Assembly (NCBI GenBank): GCA_017795025.1
Contig: CP051243.1
Span: forward strand, 1,736,001 to 1,800,000
Length of the DNA stretch: 64,000 nucleotides
From: Flavobacteriales bacterium
GTDB taxonomy: Bacteria; Bacteroidota; Bacteroidia; Flavobacteriales; Schleiferiaceae
Reading direction: 5' to 3'
Position numbers and translations under genes: made by a program. The notes under the pieces are model-generated. The model worked only from the letters and a program-made list of their open reading frames with translations, made no database searches and was not told the DNA's origin. Below, one piece after another: positions 25,006 through 35,091 of the stretch (the first letter of the stretch is position 1; each line of letters begins with the position of its first letter).

Positions 25006-26289
25006 ATGAATAACAATAGTAAATCCCTTTTCCAACAAGCTTCTAAGTATATCCCCGGTGGAGTAAACTCTCCTGTACGGGCCTTTAAATCAGTGGGAGG
25101 CGACCCTATTTTTATGGAGCGCGCTAAAGGAAGCTACCTCTACGACGCGGATGGGAACCGCTATATAGATTACATCGCTTCTTGGGGTCCGATGATTATG
25201 GGTCATGCCTGGGAACCGGTGATTAGTGCTGTGCAAAAAGCGGCTGAGCGCTCCACTTCATTCGGTGCACCTACCGAAATGGAGATTTCGCTCGCCCAAC
25301 TTATCGTGGAGAACATCCCCAATATGGAGCGCATCCGAATGGTTAACTCCGGTACTGAGGCCACCATGAGCGCTATTCGACTCGCCAGAGGATTTAGCGG
25401 AAAAAATAAGTTCATCAAATTCGCAGGTAACTATCATGGTCATGGCGACAGCTTCCTTATTAAGGCCGGAAGTGGAGCCATTACCTTAGGTCAGCCGAGC
25501 AGCCCGGGAGTAACTCCAGGCACCGCACAAGATACCCTACTGGCAGAGTACAACGACTTAGCCGGAGTGCAAGCCCTTGTAAAGGCTAATCCCGATGAAA
25601 TTGCCGCGATTATTCTTGAACCCATTCCTGGGAATATGGGTTGCATCCTCCCCGAAAAAGGATTTATTGAAGGACTACGGCAGCTTTGTGATGAAGAAAA
25701 CATCCTACTCATCTTTGATGAAGTTATGACTGGATTTCGTTTGGGCTTTGGGGGAGCACAAGCTACCCTTGGAGTGGAAGCCGACTTAGTTACCTATGGT
25801 AAGGTAATTGGCGCTGGACTTCCAGTAGGTGCCTACGGCGGAAGGGAAGATATTATGGAGTACGTGGCGCCCAATGGCCCGGTTTATCAAGCAGGAACCC
25901 TCTCTGGGAATCCTATTGCCATGACCGCGGGCTACACCTTACTTAAACACCTCTTGGAGCATCCGGAAGTTTATACTGAATTGGCGGCCAAATGTGAAAG
26001 CATCGAAAGGGGTATTCGCCCGCTTTTGGAAGCGAAAGGACTTCCTTATCAAATTAACCGTCAGGGCTCGATGATCAGTGTGCATTTTACCGACACGGCC
26101 GTGCGTGATTTCGACAGTGCCCAAACCGGAGACAATGCCCACTTTAAGAACTTCTTCCATGGCATGCTGAAACGCGGTGTTTATCTGCCCCCGAGCGCTT
26201 ATGAAAGCTGGTTTTTAAATGCTGCGCTTAGTGCAGAGGATATTGACCATACCCTGCAGGCGGCTAAAGACAGCTTAGCAGAACTTTAA
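25006..26289 (+). CDS. hemL: Glutamate-1-semialdehyde 2,1-aminomutase
   Basis: HemL converts glutamate-1-semialdehyde to 5-aminolevulinate, the step after HemA. The 427-residue PLP enzyme has [19 protein letters not shown] at the N-terminus, [28 protein letters not shown], the PLP lysine in [18 protein letters not shown] (Lys266) and [16 protein letters not shown]. It lies 279 bp after hemB, with the MITE-like element between them; promoter elements inside that gap are not clear. A strong hairpin follows the gene. Confidence 0.96.
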   Translation: MNNNSKSLFQQASKYIPGGVNSPVRAFKSVGGDPIFMERAKGSYLYDADGNRYIDYIASWGPMIMGHAWEPVISAVQKAAERSTSFGAPTEMEISLAQLIVENIPNMERIRMVNSGTEATMSAIRLARGFSGKNKFIKFAGNYHGHGDSFLIKAGSGAITLGQPSSPGVTPGTAQDTLLAEYNDLAGVQALVKANPDEIAAIILEPIPGNMGCILPEKGFIEGLRQLCDEENILLIFDEVMTGFRLGFGGAQATLGVEADLVTYGKVIGAGLPVGAYGGREDIMEYVAPNGPVYQAGTLSGNPIAMTAGYTLLKHLLEHPEVYTELAAKCESIERGIRPLLEAKGLPYQINRQGSMISVHFTDTAVRDFDSAQTGDNAHFKNFFHGMLKRGVYLPPSAYESWFLNAALSAEDIDHTLQAAKDSLAEL

Positions 26290-26299
26290 AAATGAGAAA

Positions 26300-26333
26300 T
26301 CCTGACATCCGGCACAAAACCGGAATGTCAGGA
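26300..26333. other. Strong hairpin after hemL
   Basis: TCCTGACATCCGG pairs with CCGGAATGTCAGGA (13 bp with one bulge, 7-nt loop). No T run follows on either strand, so it is not a classic intrinsic terminator; it may protect the hemL 3' end or act with Rho. The rest of 26290-26491 shows no gene. Confidence 0.5.
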
Positions 26334-26491
26334 CCTCATCAACCAACCAAAATGGGCAGAAACCCATATTGTCTTGTTACAATCATGTGGCACGAAATAC
26401 CCAATTCATTGTTTATTTAGAACCCAGGAAAGGCTAAAATTGTTCATTAATTCTTTAGCTAAGAATTCCGTTCTTTGAAAAAAATATAAGC

Positions 26492-28276
26492 ATGTATCGC
26501 CTTCTTTTACTCTGCATAACCGTTGTACTTAGCTTTGGTGCCCAAGCGCAAAATCTTCCGGTTTTTAAGGTTTACACCTACCATAGCGAACAGTTCGATC
26601 AAGGGGGTACAGAAGTACATGCCTACGATCCTCTATCGCAACGTTTATTCTCGACAAATGCCGCAGAGGATAAGGTGGACATCCTATTAATGAGCGACCT
26701 CAGTAAGCCAGGTCGTATTGGCCGTATCGATCTTAGTGGATACGGAGGCAAGGTGAATTCTTTGGCCTTTCAGGGTACGACTCTAGCGGTGGCCTTGCAA
26801 AGCAACTTCCCTCAAGGTGATGGTAAGATTTTATTTTTCGATACCAATGGCACTTACCTTAATCAACTAATTGTTGGAGCCATGCCTGATATGGTCACCT
26901 TTAGTCCCTCCTTACAGCATATCCTAGTGGCGAATGAAGGGGAACCCTCCGACGATTACAACAGTGACCCCGTGGGGAGCGTCTCCATCATCAACTTTAG
27001 CTCCGGAAATCCGGCTGGATTAAGTCAGGCCGATGTGCAAACCGTGAGCTTCGCTAAATACGATACACTTCCCTACGATTCTAAGATTAACATCTATGGC
27101 AATAACGGGCAGGCCAGCTTTTCCCAAGATGTGGAGCCCGAGTATATCTGCTTTAATGCCAATGGCTCTAAGGCCTATGTTACCTTACAAGAAAACAATG
27201 CTCTAGCCATTATTGATGTGTATACCGCCAGTTTAGACACCGTGGTTGGATTAGGCTATAAGGATTGGAATCAAAGCCCCAATACCCTGGATGCCTCGGA
27301 CCAAAGTACGGGGATAAAATTTCAGAATTACTTCAACCTCTTTGGACTCTATCAGCCCGATGCCATCTGTTTTTACAGCGATGCGAATGGCTCCTATTTA
27401 ATGACCGCCAACGAAGGGGATGCCCGCGATTACAGTGCTTATAGTGAGGAGGAACGCATCAACAATGTTAATCTTAACCCGATTACCTTTAATAGTCCCA
27501 GCTTCCTGCAAAACGATACCGTATTAGGTCGTTTAAAGGTGAGCACCTCCTTAGGTAATTACAACAATCCCTTTTTACACGATTCCCTCTTCACTTTTGG
27601 AGCACGAAGTTTTAGTGTTTGGGATACCGATGGTAATTTAATTTGGGACAGTGGTGATGAGTTTGAAAAGACTTTAGCCCTTTTACACCCCCAAAATTTT
27701 AATTCCGACCATAACGATAACAGCAGTTTTAAAGGTCGAAGCGACGATAAAGGTCCCGAGCCAGAAGCCATTTGCACCGGAGAAGTGCTGGGTAGTAATT
27801 ACGCCTTTATTGGCTTGGAGCGGATAGGAGGAATCATGATTTACAATATTGACGATCCCAGCAATCCGGTTTTCGATTCTTACATTCTCGATCGCGACTT
27901 TAGCGTTCCAGCTTCAGATAGTGCGGCTGGCGATTTGGGTCCAGAGTTTTTAAGTTTTATTAAACCTGCTGATAGCCCCAATGGGCAGCCCTTATTGCTA
28001 GTAAGTAATGAAGTAAGTGGTACCCTTAGCGTTTATCAATTAGGTTCCGGTCTGGGTATCGAGCAAGTACAACAAGAAAGTTTAGAGGTTTATCCCAATC
28101 CTAGTACTGGCATTTTTCGGTTCAGTAAACCGGGTAGTTTTGACCTGTATAATAGTCAAGGGCAAAAGCTGAACTCCTATAAAAATACCGAAGCCATCGA
28201 CCTAAGTCCCTATCCCGATGGCTACTACATCTTAAGGGCAGCGAATGGCAGTGGCCTTCGAATTCTGAAAAAGTAA
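26492..28276 (+). CDS. Choice-of-anchor I family secreted protein with T9SS tail
   Basis: The 594-residue protein has a signal peptide (MYRLLLLCITVVLSFGAQA) and the pattern of the choice-of-anchor I domain: a beta-propeller with EVHAYDPLSQRLFSTNAAED, VANEGEPSDDY, TANEGDARDY and GPEPEAICTGEVLGSNYAFI. The C-terminus (LEVYPNPSTGIFRFSK, YPDGYYILRAANG) is a T9SS type A sorting domain. It is thus exported, perhaps calcium-binding through its acidic DGD/EGD loops; enzyme activity is not known. The next gene starts 3 nt after the stop. Confidence 0.85.
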   Translation: MYRLLLLCITVVLSFGAQAQNLPVFKVYTYHSEQFDQGGTEVHAYDPLSQRLFSTNAAEDKVDILLMSDLSKPGRIGRIDLSGYGGKVNSLAFQGTTLAVALQSNFPQGDGKILFFDTNGTYLNQLIVGAMPDMVTFSPSLQHILVANEGEPSDDYNSDPVGSVSIINFSSGNPAGLSQADVQTVSFAKYDTLPYDSKINIYGNNGQASFSQDVEPEYICFNANGSKAYVTLQENNALAIIDVYTASLDTVVGLGYKDWNQSPNTLDASDQSTGIKFQNYFNLFGLYQPDAICFYSDANGSYLMTANEGDARDYSAYSEEERINNVNLNPITFNSPSFLQNDTVLGRLKVSTSLGNYNNPFLHDSLFTFGARSFSVWDTDGNLIWDSGDEFEKTLALLHPQNFNSDHNDNSSFKGRSDDKGPEPEAICTGEVLGSNYAFIGLERIGGIMIYNIDDPSNPVFDSYILDRDFSVPASDSAAGDLGPEFLSFIKPADSPNGQPLLLVSNEVSGTLSVYQLGSGLGIEQVQQESLEVYPNPSTGIFRFSKPGSFDLYNSQGQKLNSYKNTEAIDLSPYPDGYYILRAANGSGLRILKK

Positions 28277-28279
28277 GCT

Positions 28280-28966
28280 ATGTTATATTCCCAAATCCTG
28301 AAGTTTTATCAAGATTTAGAATTAGACGAAAAAATCCTTCCCAAAGACGTACGGGTAATGAACCCCTACCGCGGTGATGAACCAGAAGTGGAACGGCTCT
28401 TAAAGGAATACTACCAGAAATACTACAGTGATACGGAAAAGCGAGGGCTTATTTTGGGCATCAACCCTGGCCGTCTCGGAGCGGGTCAAACCGGCATCCC
28501 TTTTACCGACACCCCCGCTTTACAGGATATTTGCGGAATACATACCAGCATTGAAACACGGGAGACCTCATCGGAATTTGTGTACAAGGTGGTACAGGCC
28601 TATGGTGGACCCCACTCCTTTTTTAAAGATTGGTTTATTGGTGCCGCCTGTCCACTTGGTTTTTTACACTACAATGATAAAGGCAACTGGGTAAACTGGA
28701 ACTATTACGACGAGGAGCCTTTATTTGAAGCGGTAAAAGACTTTATGATTGAACAGCTGAGGCTTCAAATTGAGCTGTGTGGTAAACCCGAAACAGCAGT
28801 GGTTTGGGGCACCGGTAAAAATATGAAGTACCTCTCCAAAATAAATAAGGAGGCCAAGCTCTTTAAGGACTTAATTCCTTTAGAACATCCCCGTTATATT
28901 TTACAGTATAAGCGCAAATTGGTTGATGAGTACATCCGTAAATTCCTGACTCACCTAAAGACTTAA
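28280..28966 (+). CDS. SMUG2-type uracil-DNA glycosylase family protein
   Basis: The 228-residue protein has the glycosylase motif A GINPGRLGAGQTGIPFTD (about residues 53-70), similar to the uracil-binding loop of SMUG enzymes, and a C-terminal LEHPRYILQYKRKLVDEY in the motif B position. It should remove uracil or other damaged bases in DNA repair. It is intracellular, though its gene follows a secreted-protein gene by 3 nt, so the two may share a transcript by chance of position. Confidence 0.82.
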   Translation: MLYSQILKFYQDLELDEKILPKDVRVMNPYRGDEPEVERLLKEYYQKYYSDTEKRGLILGINPGRLGAGQTGIPFTDTPALQDICGIHTSIETRETSSEFVYKVVQAYGGPHSFFKDWFIGAACPLGFLHYNDKGNWVNWNYYDEEPLFEAVKDFMIEQLRLQIELCGKPETAVVWGTGKNMKYLSKINKEAKLFKDLIPLEHPRYILQYKRKLVDEYIRKFLTHLKT

Positions 28967-28970
28967 GCAC

Positions 28971-29372
28971 TCAAGGTTGTTCGGGCATGGCCGCAGGCAT
29001 AAAGACTTGTTCTTTTAAGCGGACCGAGTCCAGTTCAATATGCACTTGAGTATCTTCACCCTTTAAATAGCCGAAAATTTCAAGTTTCCGAAAATCGACC
29101 ATTGGTTTTTGAGCATTGAAGCTTGCAGTATAATACCCCCCTTCCTGCAATTGTGCTGCTGCACTTTGGTCAGCATAGCGCATACTTTCCACTTGCAACT
29201 GGGGATTCTCAAACTTCACCCAAAAGGTTTCGCTAATTCCTGCTTCGGCCGTTCCTCCTACCGTTCGAACGAAGTAATAATCCCTGGTATCAAGATTAAG
29301 CACCACGGAGGATTTTGACCCTCCGCAGCTTTGAATAATCAGTACAAGTATAAGTAAGGCCAGCTTCCGCAT
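28971..29372 (-). CDS. Small lipoprotein of unknown function
   Basis: The 133-residue protein starts MRKLALLILVLIIQSCGGSK, a lipoprotein signal with the modified cysteine at the IQSC box. The mature part is about 115 residues, likely beta-rich. No domain was recognised. It is downstream of, and only 3 nt from, the large T9SS protein gene on the same strand. Confidence 0.6.
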   Translation of the reverse strand: MRKLALLILVLIIQSCGGSKSSVVLNLDTRDYYFVRTVGGTAEAGISETFWVKFENPQLQVESMRYADQSAAAQLQEGGYYTASFNAQKPMVDFRKLEIFGYLKGEDTQVHIELDSVRLKEQVFMPAAMPEQP

Positions 29373-29375
29373 GTT

Positions 29376-32300
29376 TTACTCTTTAATAAAAGTGCTGCGT
29401 TCTTGGGCTCCACTTTCATGTTCCCATTCAAAGATGTAAGAGCCTTTCGCTAAGCCTTTGAGACTTAATCCCTCATTAAGGTTTGCACATTGACCTTCCA
29501 TAATAAGGGCGCCGCTTAAACTATAAATACGGTAGCTTGGATACTCTGAACTTTTTAGTCCACGGAAGTATAAGATGTCCTTGGTTGGATTAGGATATAG
29601 ACTAGGCCAAGAAATATTTTGTTCTCCAAGGCTAACATCGTTCCCAATTAAAATTACCGAGAAGTCCTCTACTTCCCCGTCAAAATAATTACAAGGATCA
29701 GCGGATAGGGTACTATCCATTACCCGCACCCGCATTCTTACCGTATCTATGCCACTATACTGTGGGGCCGTAAAAGTGGCATATGCATAATTCGTGGCAT
29801 CAATAGGTCTAAAGGGCAAGGCCTCGCTGTCACTAAACACGGTATCATTGTTATAATCAATCCAAGCGCGTACCACATCTCCAGGATCATTACCGTTTAC
29901 CAGAACCGACATCGAATATACCTGATTGGCATTAAGGTTGGCGTACAAATTTGTGTAGTCGGTATAGGCTGCTCTCCCACCATAAGCTTGCAGGTTCGAA
30001 AGGATTACTTCATCAATATACTTGGTCGTGAAGCTATTTTGATCGCCCGCTTTACAAAAACCGGTATCCTGAATTTTGTAATGGAAGCGGTAAGTGGCGG
30101 AAGTGTCATTTGAGCTTCCCACCGCATATACTTTAAAATGCATATCGCCACCAAGCTCTAATTTAGGAATAGGACGAATCGTTTTCCAAATAGAGTCTTG
30201 GGTGTAAACCATGCCGATGGTGCTATCTAAATCCAAACTATTGGCCGACCATACCGCATATACAGTGTCGATAGTGCCAGCATAAGAAATACGCGCATAA
30301 ACATCTTGCGGCATAGCATCGGTAGGACTAAAAAAACTAGGGGGTGTTTCCACTCTCGTATCCCATATCTTTGGATAGGTACCACGGTCTTTTAAAGAAA
30401 TTTGCCACATTCCCCTACCCCAAGTTGCTGCTCGTAGGATATTGGCTCCGTGGTGAATCTCTAAATCAGAAATGGTGGTGTTCGGTAAATTGGTATTGTA
30501 GAGGAACCAATTGTTGGCGTTCATGGCTTTTACATAAACACCAATCTCTGCTCCCAGGTAAATATTATGATCCGGACTATCATCAATTGCCACACAACGA
30601 ATGGGCATATCGCCCAAGTTTCCCGTAATATTAGTCCAGGTATTACCTTGATCAAAGGTGATGAAAACCTTATTATTATTGGCTTGGTAGCTCGCAAAGC
30701 TCACCACCAAAATAGAATCCGAATGAGGCGCAAAAGCCACATCGCTGATGCTATGATTGGTCCCTGGTAATGGATTATTGGGGCTGCTCACCGAAGTTTG
30801 CCCTCCATCAAATGAAAAACGCAAATTGCCTCGGCGTGTAAAAGCGATTAGGTTCCCATCATTAGGGGCTATAGCTGCCTTGGCAATGGTACGGTCGTTT
30901 CCAAAGGGCTGCTCTCGGCGGGTCCAGTTTTGGCCAAAATCATTACTGCTGTAGATGTAATCGCCAAAGTGATAAAGTTTGAAATGATTGGTAGAGCTGC
31001 GATCCAGAGGTGCTTCCCAAGCTCCCGTCTGATTAGCCGGTGTAGCGCTTTGCTGGCTGCGTCCTCCATCAAAAGTAAGGCGGCGCGTTCCATACTGCAC
31101 ACTTCCCATCATCCAATCGCGATTTAAAGGATGCACTAAGCCTTCCATTCCATCGGCACCGTAAAACTCGACCCAACCTTCGGGACGGTAAAAACTAGTG
31201 CCATTATCCTGAGAGCCCGTTACGGTAGAAAATTGATCGCCCTGACAAAGTCCTAAGGCATAAAACTCCCGAATCCCTGTGCCGCGTGAAAGTCGAGTCC
31301 AACTGGTCCCTTGTCCATTACTGCGAGCGAGGTAACCATCGGTACCAATTACAAACTCCCCATTAATACTTTCAATTTCGCGCAAGTCGGCATGCACATA
31401 ATTGGGGGAATTAAAGGGGGTATTTTGACCTACAAACCAATTAGCCACTTTATTAAAAGAAACGCCACCATTGGAGCTTTGGTAAATTTCCAACATTCCA
31501 TAAATCATGATGGAGGTATCCTGGTCGCTAACCGCAAAACCATCACAAACCCCAGTAGGATTACTCATAAACTTAAAGGTTTGCCCTTTATTTAAGCTTT
31601 TCCATACGCCAGAGTTACTTGCGGCATAAAGGCAATCGGGGCAATCCGGGCTAACTGCAATTTCTGCATTGGTCGTGCTAAAGGCACCTGATCCATCAAC
31701 TAAAGAGGCGGAAGAAGTAAAGGTAAGTCCCCCATCTTGGGATACCCGCACCACATTTCGATTGGAAGGGTGGTCATCGAACATATACATGATGGCGGTA
31801 TCGGTAGGATGAAACTTGATATGGGTTACTCTTGCACCTGGCTCGACTTGCGTCCAGTTGGTAGATTGTAAATCATCGTTTGAAATGTAAAGACCCGAAT
31901 TAGTTCCGATGTAAACGCGTCCGGGTATAGATGGATGATAGACGATTTGGTACACCTGGCCAATTTGACCCAAGCCGGTCCACGAAACACTCGTTGGATT
32001 AAAGGCGGTAGTGTCCCAGGTTTGACCACCATCTACCGAACGGTAAATACCATGACTGGCTCCATTTCGGGCATTGCGAAGATTGATTAATACCGAGTCC
32101 CGATTACTAGGGTTAACCGTGAGGGTATTTACTCCGGTTGCGGCCAAAAACTCGGTACTCGAGCTATTCCAAGTTTGGCCACCATTGCTAGAAGACCAAA
32201 AGCCGCCACTGCGTGAACCCAAATAAAGAAAATCGGGATCGTTAGGATCGGAGTAAAAGCACTCTACTCGACCTAAGCCGGGGTTATAGCCCCCACTCAA

Positions 32301-32642
32301 ACTATCAATTTGATAGGGTCCCATATCAATCCAGCCCTGGCTAGTAGCCGCTTCCATGTTGGCTTGCACTTGCTCCCACTGCTTTTTCAAAAAATAAGGA
32401 TCTACCTTAGAGCGATCTCCATCGGGGTACTTCCATTCGTTGGCCCAAAGCCAGCGTTGATATCCTTTATATCCCGAACCTTCCTCGGTGCCGTGCTCCT
32501 CAAACCAAGCTTCGGCGGCCGCCTTCACTTCTTGAATGGAGTATTGGGGGTCATACATCATTTCCTTATAGGCCTGCGCCGAGGCTAAGCTGGATATTAA
32601 TAGTAGACCGAATAGTAAGTGCAGAGATTTTGAAATAGGCAT
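29376..32642 (-). CDS. Large secreted beta-propeller protein with GEVED-like domain and T9SS tail
   Basis: I start at the ATG at 32642 (MPISKSLHLLFGLLLISSLA), which gives a proper signal peptide and 1088 residues; an in-frame ATG at 32732 only adds a non-signal stretch that overlaps dinB. Sortilin/BNR-type repeats with Asp-box motifs dominate (IYRSVDGGQTWDTT, LRFSFDGGQTSVSS, VFITFDQGNTWTNI). A GEVED-like domain follows (VRAWIDYNNDTVFSDSEALP, FDGEVEDFSV), then the T9SS type A tail (LYPNPTKDILYFRGL, GLAKGSYIFEWEH). It is extracellular; the ligand is unknown. Confidence 0.85.
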   Translation of the reverse strand: MPISKSLHLLFGLLLISSLASAQAYKEMMYDPQYSIQEVKAAAEAWFEEHGTEEGSGYKGYQRWLWANEWKYPDGDRSKVDPYFLKKQWEQVQANMEAATSQGWIDMGPYQIDSLSGGYNPGLGRVECFYSDPNDPDFLYLGSRSGGFWSSSNGGQTWNSSSTEFLAATGVNTLTVNPSNRDSVLINLRNARNGASHGIYRSVDGGQTWDTTAFNPTSVSWTGLGQIGQVYQIVYHPSIPGRVYIGTNSGLYISNDDLQSTNWTQVEPGARVTHIKFHPTDTAIMYMFDDHPSNRNVVRVSQDGGLTFTSSASLVDGSGAFSTTNAEIAVSPDCPDCLYAASNSGVWKSLNKGQTFKFMSNPTGVCDGFAVSDQDTSIMIYGMLEIYQSSNGGVSFNKVANWFVGQNTPFNSPNYVHADLREIESINGEFVIGTDGYLARSNGQGTSWTRLSRGTGIREFYALGLCQGDQFSTVTGSQDNGTSFYRPEGWVEFYGADGMEGLVHPLNRDWMMGSVQYGTRRLTFDGGRSQQSATPANQTGAWEAPLDRSSTNHFKLYHFGDYIYSSNDFGQNWTRREQPFGNDRTIAKAAIAPNDGNLIAFTRRGNLRFSFDGGQTSVSSPNNPLPGTNHSISDVAFAPHSDSILVVSFASYQANNNKVFITFDQGNTWTNITGNLGDMPIRCVAIDDSPDHNIYLGAEIGVYVKAMNANNWFLYNTNLPNTTISDLEIHHGANILRAATWGRGMWQISLKDRGTYPKIWDTRVETPPSFFSPTDAMPQDVYARISYAGTIDTVYAVWSANSLDLDSTIGMVYTQDSIWKTIRPIPKLELGGDMHFKVYAVGSSNDTSATYRFHYKIQDTGFCKAGDQNSFTTKYIDEVILSNLQAYGGRAAYTDYTNLYANLNANQVYSMSVLVNGNDPGDVVRAWIDYNNDTVFSDSEALPFRPIDATNYAYATFTAPQYSGIDTVRMRVRVMDSTLSADPCNYFDGEVEDFSVILIGNDVSLGEQNISWPSLYPNPTKDILYFRGLKSSEYPSYRIYSLSGALIMEGQCANLNEGLSLKGLAKGSYIFEWEHESGAQERSTFIKE

Positions 32643-32694
32643 AAAATAGGAATCTAGGAATTCCGCTAATTTAGAGCATAATTTAAGGACTTCC

Positions 32695-33780
32695 ATGACC
32701 GGCATTCCATCCGAGTACATTCGAAAAATCATTCATGTAGATATGGATGCCTTTTATGCTTCTGTGGAGCAAAGGGACCGCCCGGAACTCCGTGGTAAAC
32801 CCCTTGCCGTTGGAGGCTCCCGAGAGCGTGGTGTAGTGGCCGCAGCCAGCTATGAGGCGCGCGCATTTGGGGTTCGATCGGCCATGCCCTCGGCTATTGC
32901 CTACCGGCGCTGCCCGAATATCATTTTCGTCAAGCCCGATTTTAAACGCTATCGTGCGGTATCTCAGCAAATTCGTGAAATTTTTCATCGGTACACCGAT
33001 TTGGTGGAACCGCTCTCCTTAGACGAAGCCTATTTAGATGTGAGTGTAAATAAGGAGGGCATTAGCAGTGCCAGTAAAATTGCTCGAAAAATTCGAGAAG
33101 CCATACAGGCCGAAACCGGTCTCAATGCCTCCGCCGGAATTTCCATCAATAAATTTCTCGCCAAGGTGGCTTCCGACATCAACAAACCCAATGGTCAAAA
33201 AACCATTTTACCCGAAGAAGCCCTGGACTTTTTGGAAGAACTCCCCATCGCTAAGTTTTATGGTATTGGTTCCAAAACAGCCGAAAAAATGAAGCGGCTG
33301 GGTATACATCACGGTAAAGATTTAAAATCTTGGGACTTGGCGCTCCTCAAACAAGAATTCGGGAAAGCCGGTGCGCACTATTATAATATCGTTCGGGGGC
33401 TACAAAAAAGCGAGGTTAAGCCCTTCCGAAAGCGAAAGTCTTTGGGAGCCGAACGTACCTTCGACAAGGACCTAAAAGGTTTAAAAGAATTGGAAGAGGC
33501 CTTTGATTTGGTTTTTGAAACCTGGGCCCAAAGAGTTGAAAGTTCTGAATTAAGAGGCCGAACCATCAGCTTAAAGCTGAAAAGTCAAAACTTTGAGCAA
33601 ATAACGCGCAGTCAAAGTTATAGCCAGCCCTTAAAAACAACCAAGGCCCTACGCGAAGCGGCTTGGAAGCTTGTGGTTAATGAGTATGAGGGTCAAGCCA
33701 TTCGTCTCCTTGGACTTAGCCTATCAAATTTTGCAGAAGAATCGAAAGTAGTGGAGCAACAACTCACCTTGGATTTTTAG
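32695..33780 (+). CDS. dinB: DNA polymerase IV (Y family)
   Basis: The 361-residue protein has the palm motifs IIHVDMDAFYASVEQRDRP and PLSLDEAYLDVS with the catalytic acidic residues, GVRSAMPSAIAYRRCPN, a helix-hairpin-helix region (FYGIGSKTAEKMKRLGIHHG) and a little-finger domain (KSLGAERTF). It copies damaged DNA with low fidelity. A beta-clamp-binding tail is plausible at the very C-terminus (QQLTLDF). It is divergent from the large T9SS gene across 52 bp. Confidence 0.95.
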   Translation: MTGIPSEYIRKIIHVDMDAFYASVEQRDRPELRGKPLAVGGSRERGVVAAASYEARAFGVRSAMPSAIAYRRCPNIIFVKPDFKRYRAVSQQIREIFHRYTDLVEPLSLDEAYLDVSVNKEGISSASKIARKIREAIQAETGLNASAGISINKFLAKVASDINKPNGQKTILPEEALDFLEELPIAKFYGIGSKTAEKMKRLGIHHGKDLKSWDLALLKQEFGKAGAHYYNIVRGLQKSEVKPFRKRKSLGAERTFDKDLKGLKELEEAFDLVFETWAQRVESSELRGRTISLKLKSQNFEQITRSQSYSQPLKTTKALREAAWKLVVNEYEGQAIRLLGLSLSNFAEESKVVEQQLTLDF

Positions 33781-33802
33781 ATTTGCATTAATTATTATTC
33801 CC

Positions 33803-34642
33803 ATGAAAAAAATTTCCCTTGTTTTCATACTTAGTGCCTTCTTCTGGGTTTCCTGCGAGGAAGACACCATTAACGATGTGATTAGTGGTAACATCTCGAC
33901 CACCCAAATTATTGATGGATTAAAAATGGCTTTGGATATAAGCTCGGATACTTCCATTACCAAGCTCTCTAAATTTGATGGTTACTTTGCTGATCCTCAG
34001 GTGAAATTGGATTTACCCTTAGGTACGCAAGCTGCCATAGCCGCTTTAAAGTCGCAAAACATAGATTTAGGAATCGCCACCATTACGGGCGAAGATCTTT
34101 ACAATGGCACCACCATTTTAGGAATCACCATACCCGGAATTAGCAGTCAGGAAAGCGAAGTAGTAGAAGGCATTAACCGGGCCGCTGAAAATGCCGCTAG
34201 TACGGCCAAGCCCATCTTTAAAGATGCCATCTTGGGAGTTAGCTTTTTAGATGCGAGCTCTATCCTTCTTAGTGGAAGCGACACGGCCGCTACCGCCTAC
34301 TTACGCACCAATACTGGTGGACAAATGTATCAGGCCTACGAGCCTAAGGTGGATAGTACCTTAAACAGCCTTATGATTGGCAATTTAAGTGTGGCTAAAT
34401 CCTATGAGGATTTTGTAAAAGACTACAACGACCTTCTGGCGATTGGAATCCCTGGCTTTGGCGATGTGTCTAGCTTAACCGGGCTTAATAATATTCAGGT
34501 AGAAGACCTATCGGCCTATACTACCAATAAAGCTTTAGACGGGCTGTACGACAAAATGGGGGAGGAAGAAACCGCCATCCGCACCGACCCTGCCGCCCGG
34601 GTTAATGATTTATTATCTCTGGTATTTGGACTTCTCGATTAA
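33803..34642 (+). CDS. DUF4197 lipoprotein
   Basis: The 279-residue protein begins MKKISLVFILSAFFWVSCEE, a lipoprotein signal with lipobox cysteine. The rest matches the DUF4197 pattern (IIDGLKMALDISSDTSITKL, INRAAENAASTAKPIF, GGQMYQAYEPKVDSTLN, ALDGLYDKMGEEETAIRTDP). The family is common in Bacteroidota and Proteobacteria without a defined role. Its stop overlaps the next start by one base (TAATG). Confidence 0.88.
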   Translation: MKKISLVFILSAFFWVSCEEDTINDVISGNISTTQIIDGLKMALDISSDTSITKLSKFDGYFADPQVKLDLPLGTQAAIAALKSQNIDLGIATITGEDLYNGTTILGITIPGISSQESEVVEGINRAAENAASTAKPIFKDAILGVSFLDASSILLSGSDTAATAYLRTNTGGQMYQAYEPKVDSTLNSLMIGNLSVAKSYEDFVKDYNDLLAIGIPGFGDVSSLTGLNNIQVEDLSAYTTNKALDGLYDKMGEEETAIRTDPAARVNDLLSLVFGLLD

Positions 34643-35091
34643 TGCGCATTTACCTTCTCCTCGGCCTTCTGCTAGCCGGTAGCCTGCAGGCTCAAAACAG
34701 TGCGGCTTATACCGACGCTCAGATTAAAGAATACATTGAAATCAGCAACAGCTTTATCGCTTTTAAGGCGCAACAGGCCAACTATGCCCAGCGCATGCAA
34801 AGTGAATTGGGAATTTCCGATGCGGATATGGAGGAAAGCCTGGCCCGCTTAAGAGGGCTTGGATCTTGGGAAGCATTGCGTTCGGAATTGGAACCCGACT
34901 TTGCGGTACGTTTTGACTCCCTAATGACCTATCGTGCCACTTTAAAGGATCGTTTAAAAACCTTCTTGCTCGATGAGCTAGAGGCCCATAATTGGACCGA
35001 AGATCAGTTCGAGCATTTTAAGCTCACCCTGCAGTCCGATCCCAAGCTTCAGGAGCGTATGCTGAAAATCAGTAAGACTTTGAAGCCATGA
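34642..35091 (+). CDS. Exported helical protein of unknown function
   Basis: The 149-residue product has signal peptide MRIYLLLGLLLAGSLQA and a helical mature part (YTDAQIKEYIEISNSFIAFK, a middle LGSWEALRSELEPDF and the end LTLQSDPKLQERMLKISKT). No domain was recognised. It is overlapped by one base with the DUF4197 gene before it and by 4 bp with ddl after it, so it is part of that operon; a periplasmic site is likely. Confidence 0.6.
   Translation: MRIYLLLGLLLAGSLQAQNSAAYTDAQIKEYIEISNSFIAFKAQQANYAQRMQSELGISDADMEESLARLRGLGSWEALRSELEPDFAVRFDSLMTYRATLKDRLKTFLLDELEAHNWTEDQFEHFKLTLQSDPKLQERMLKISKTLKP

Noticed and set aside
26300-26333. Hairpin after hemL as an intrinsic terminator
   Set aside because: There is no T run on either side, so it is listed only as a hairpin.
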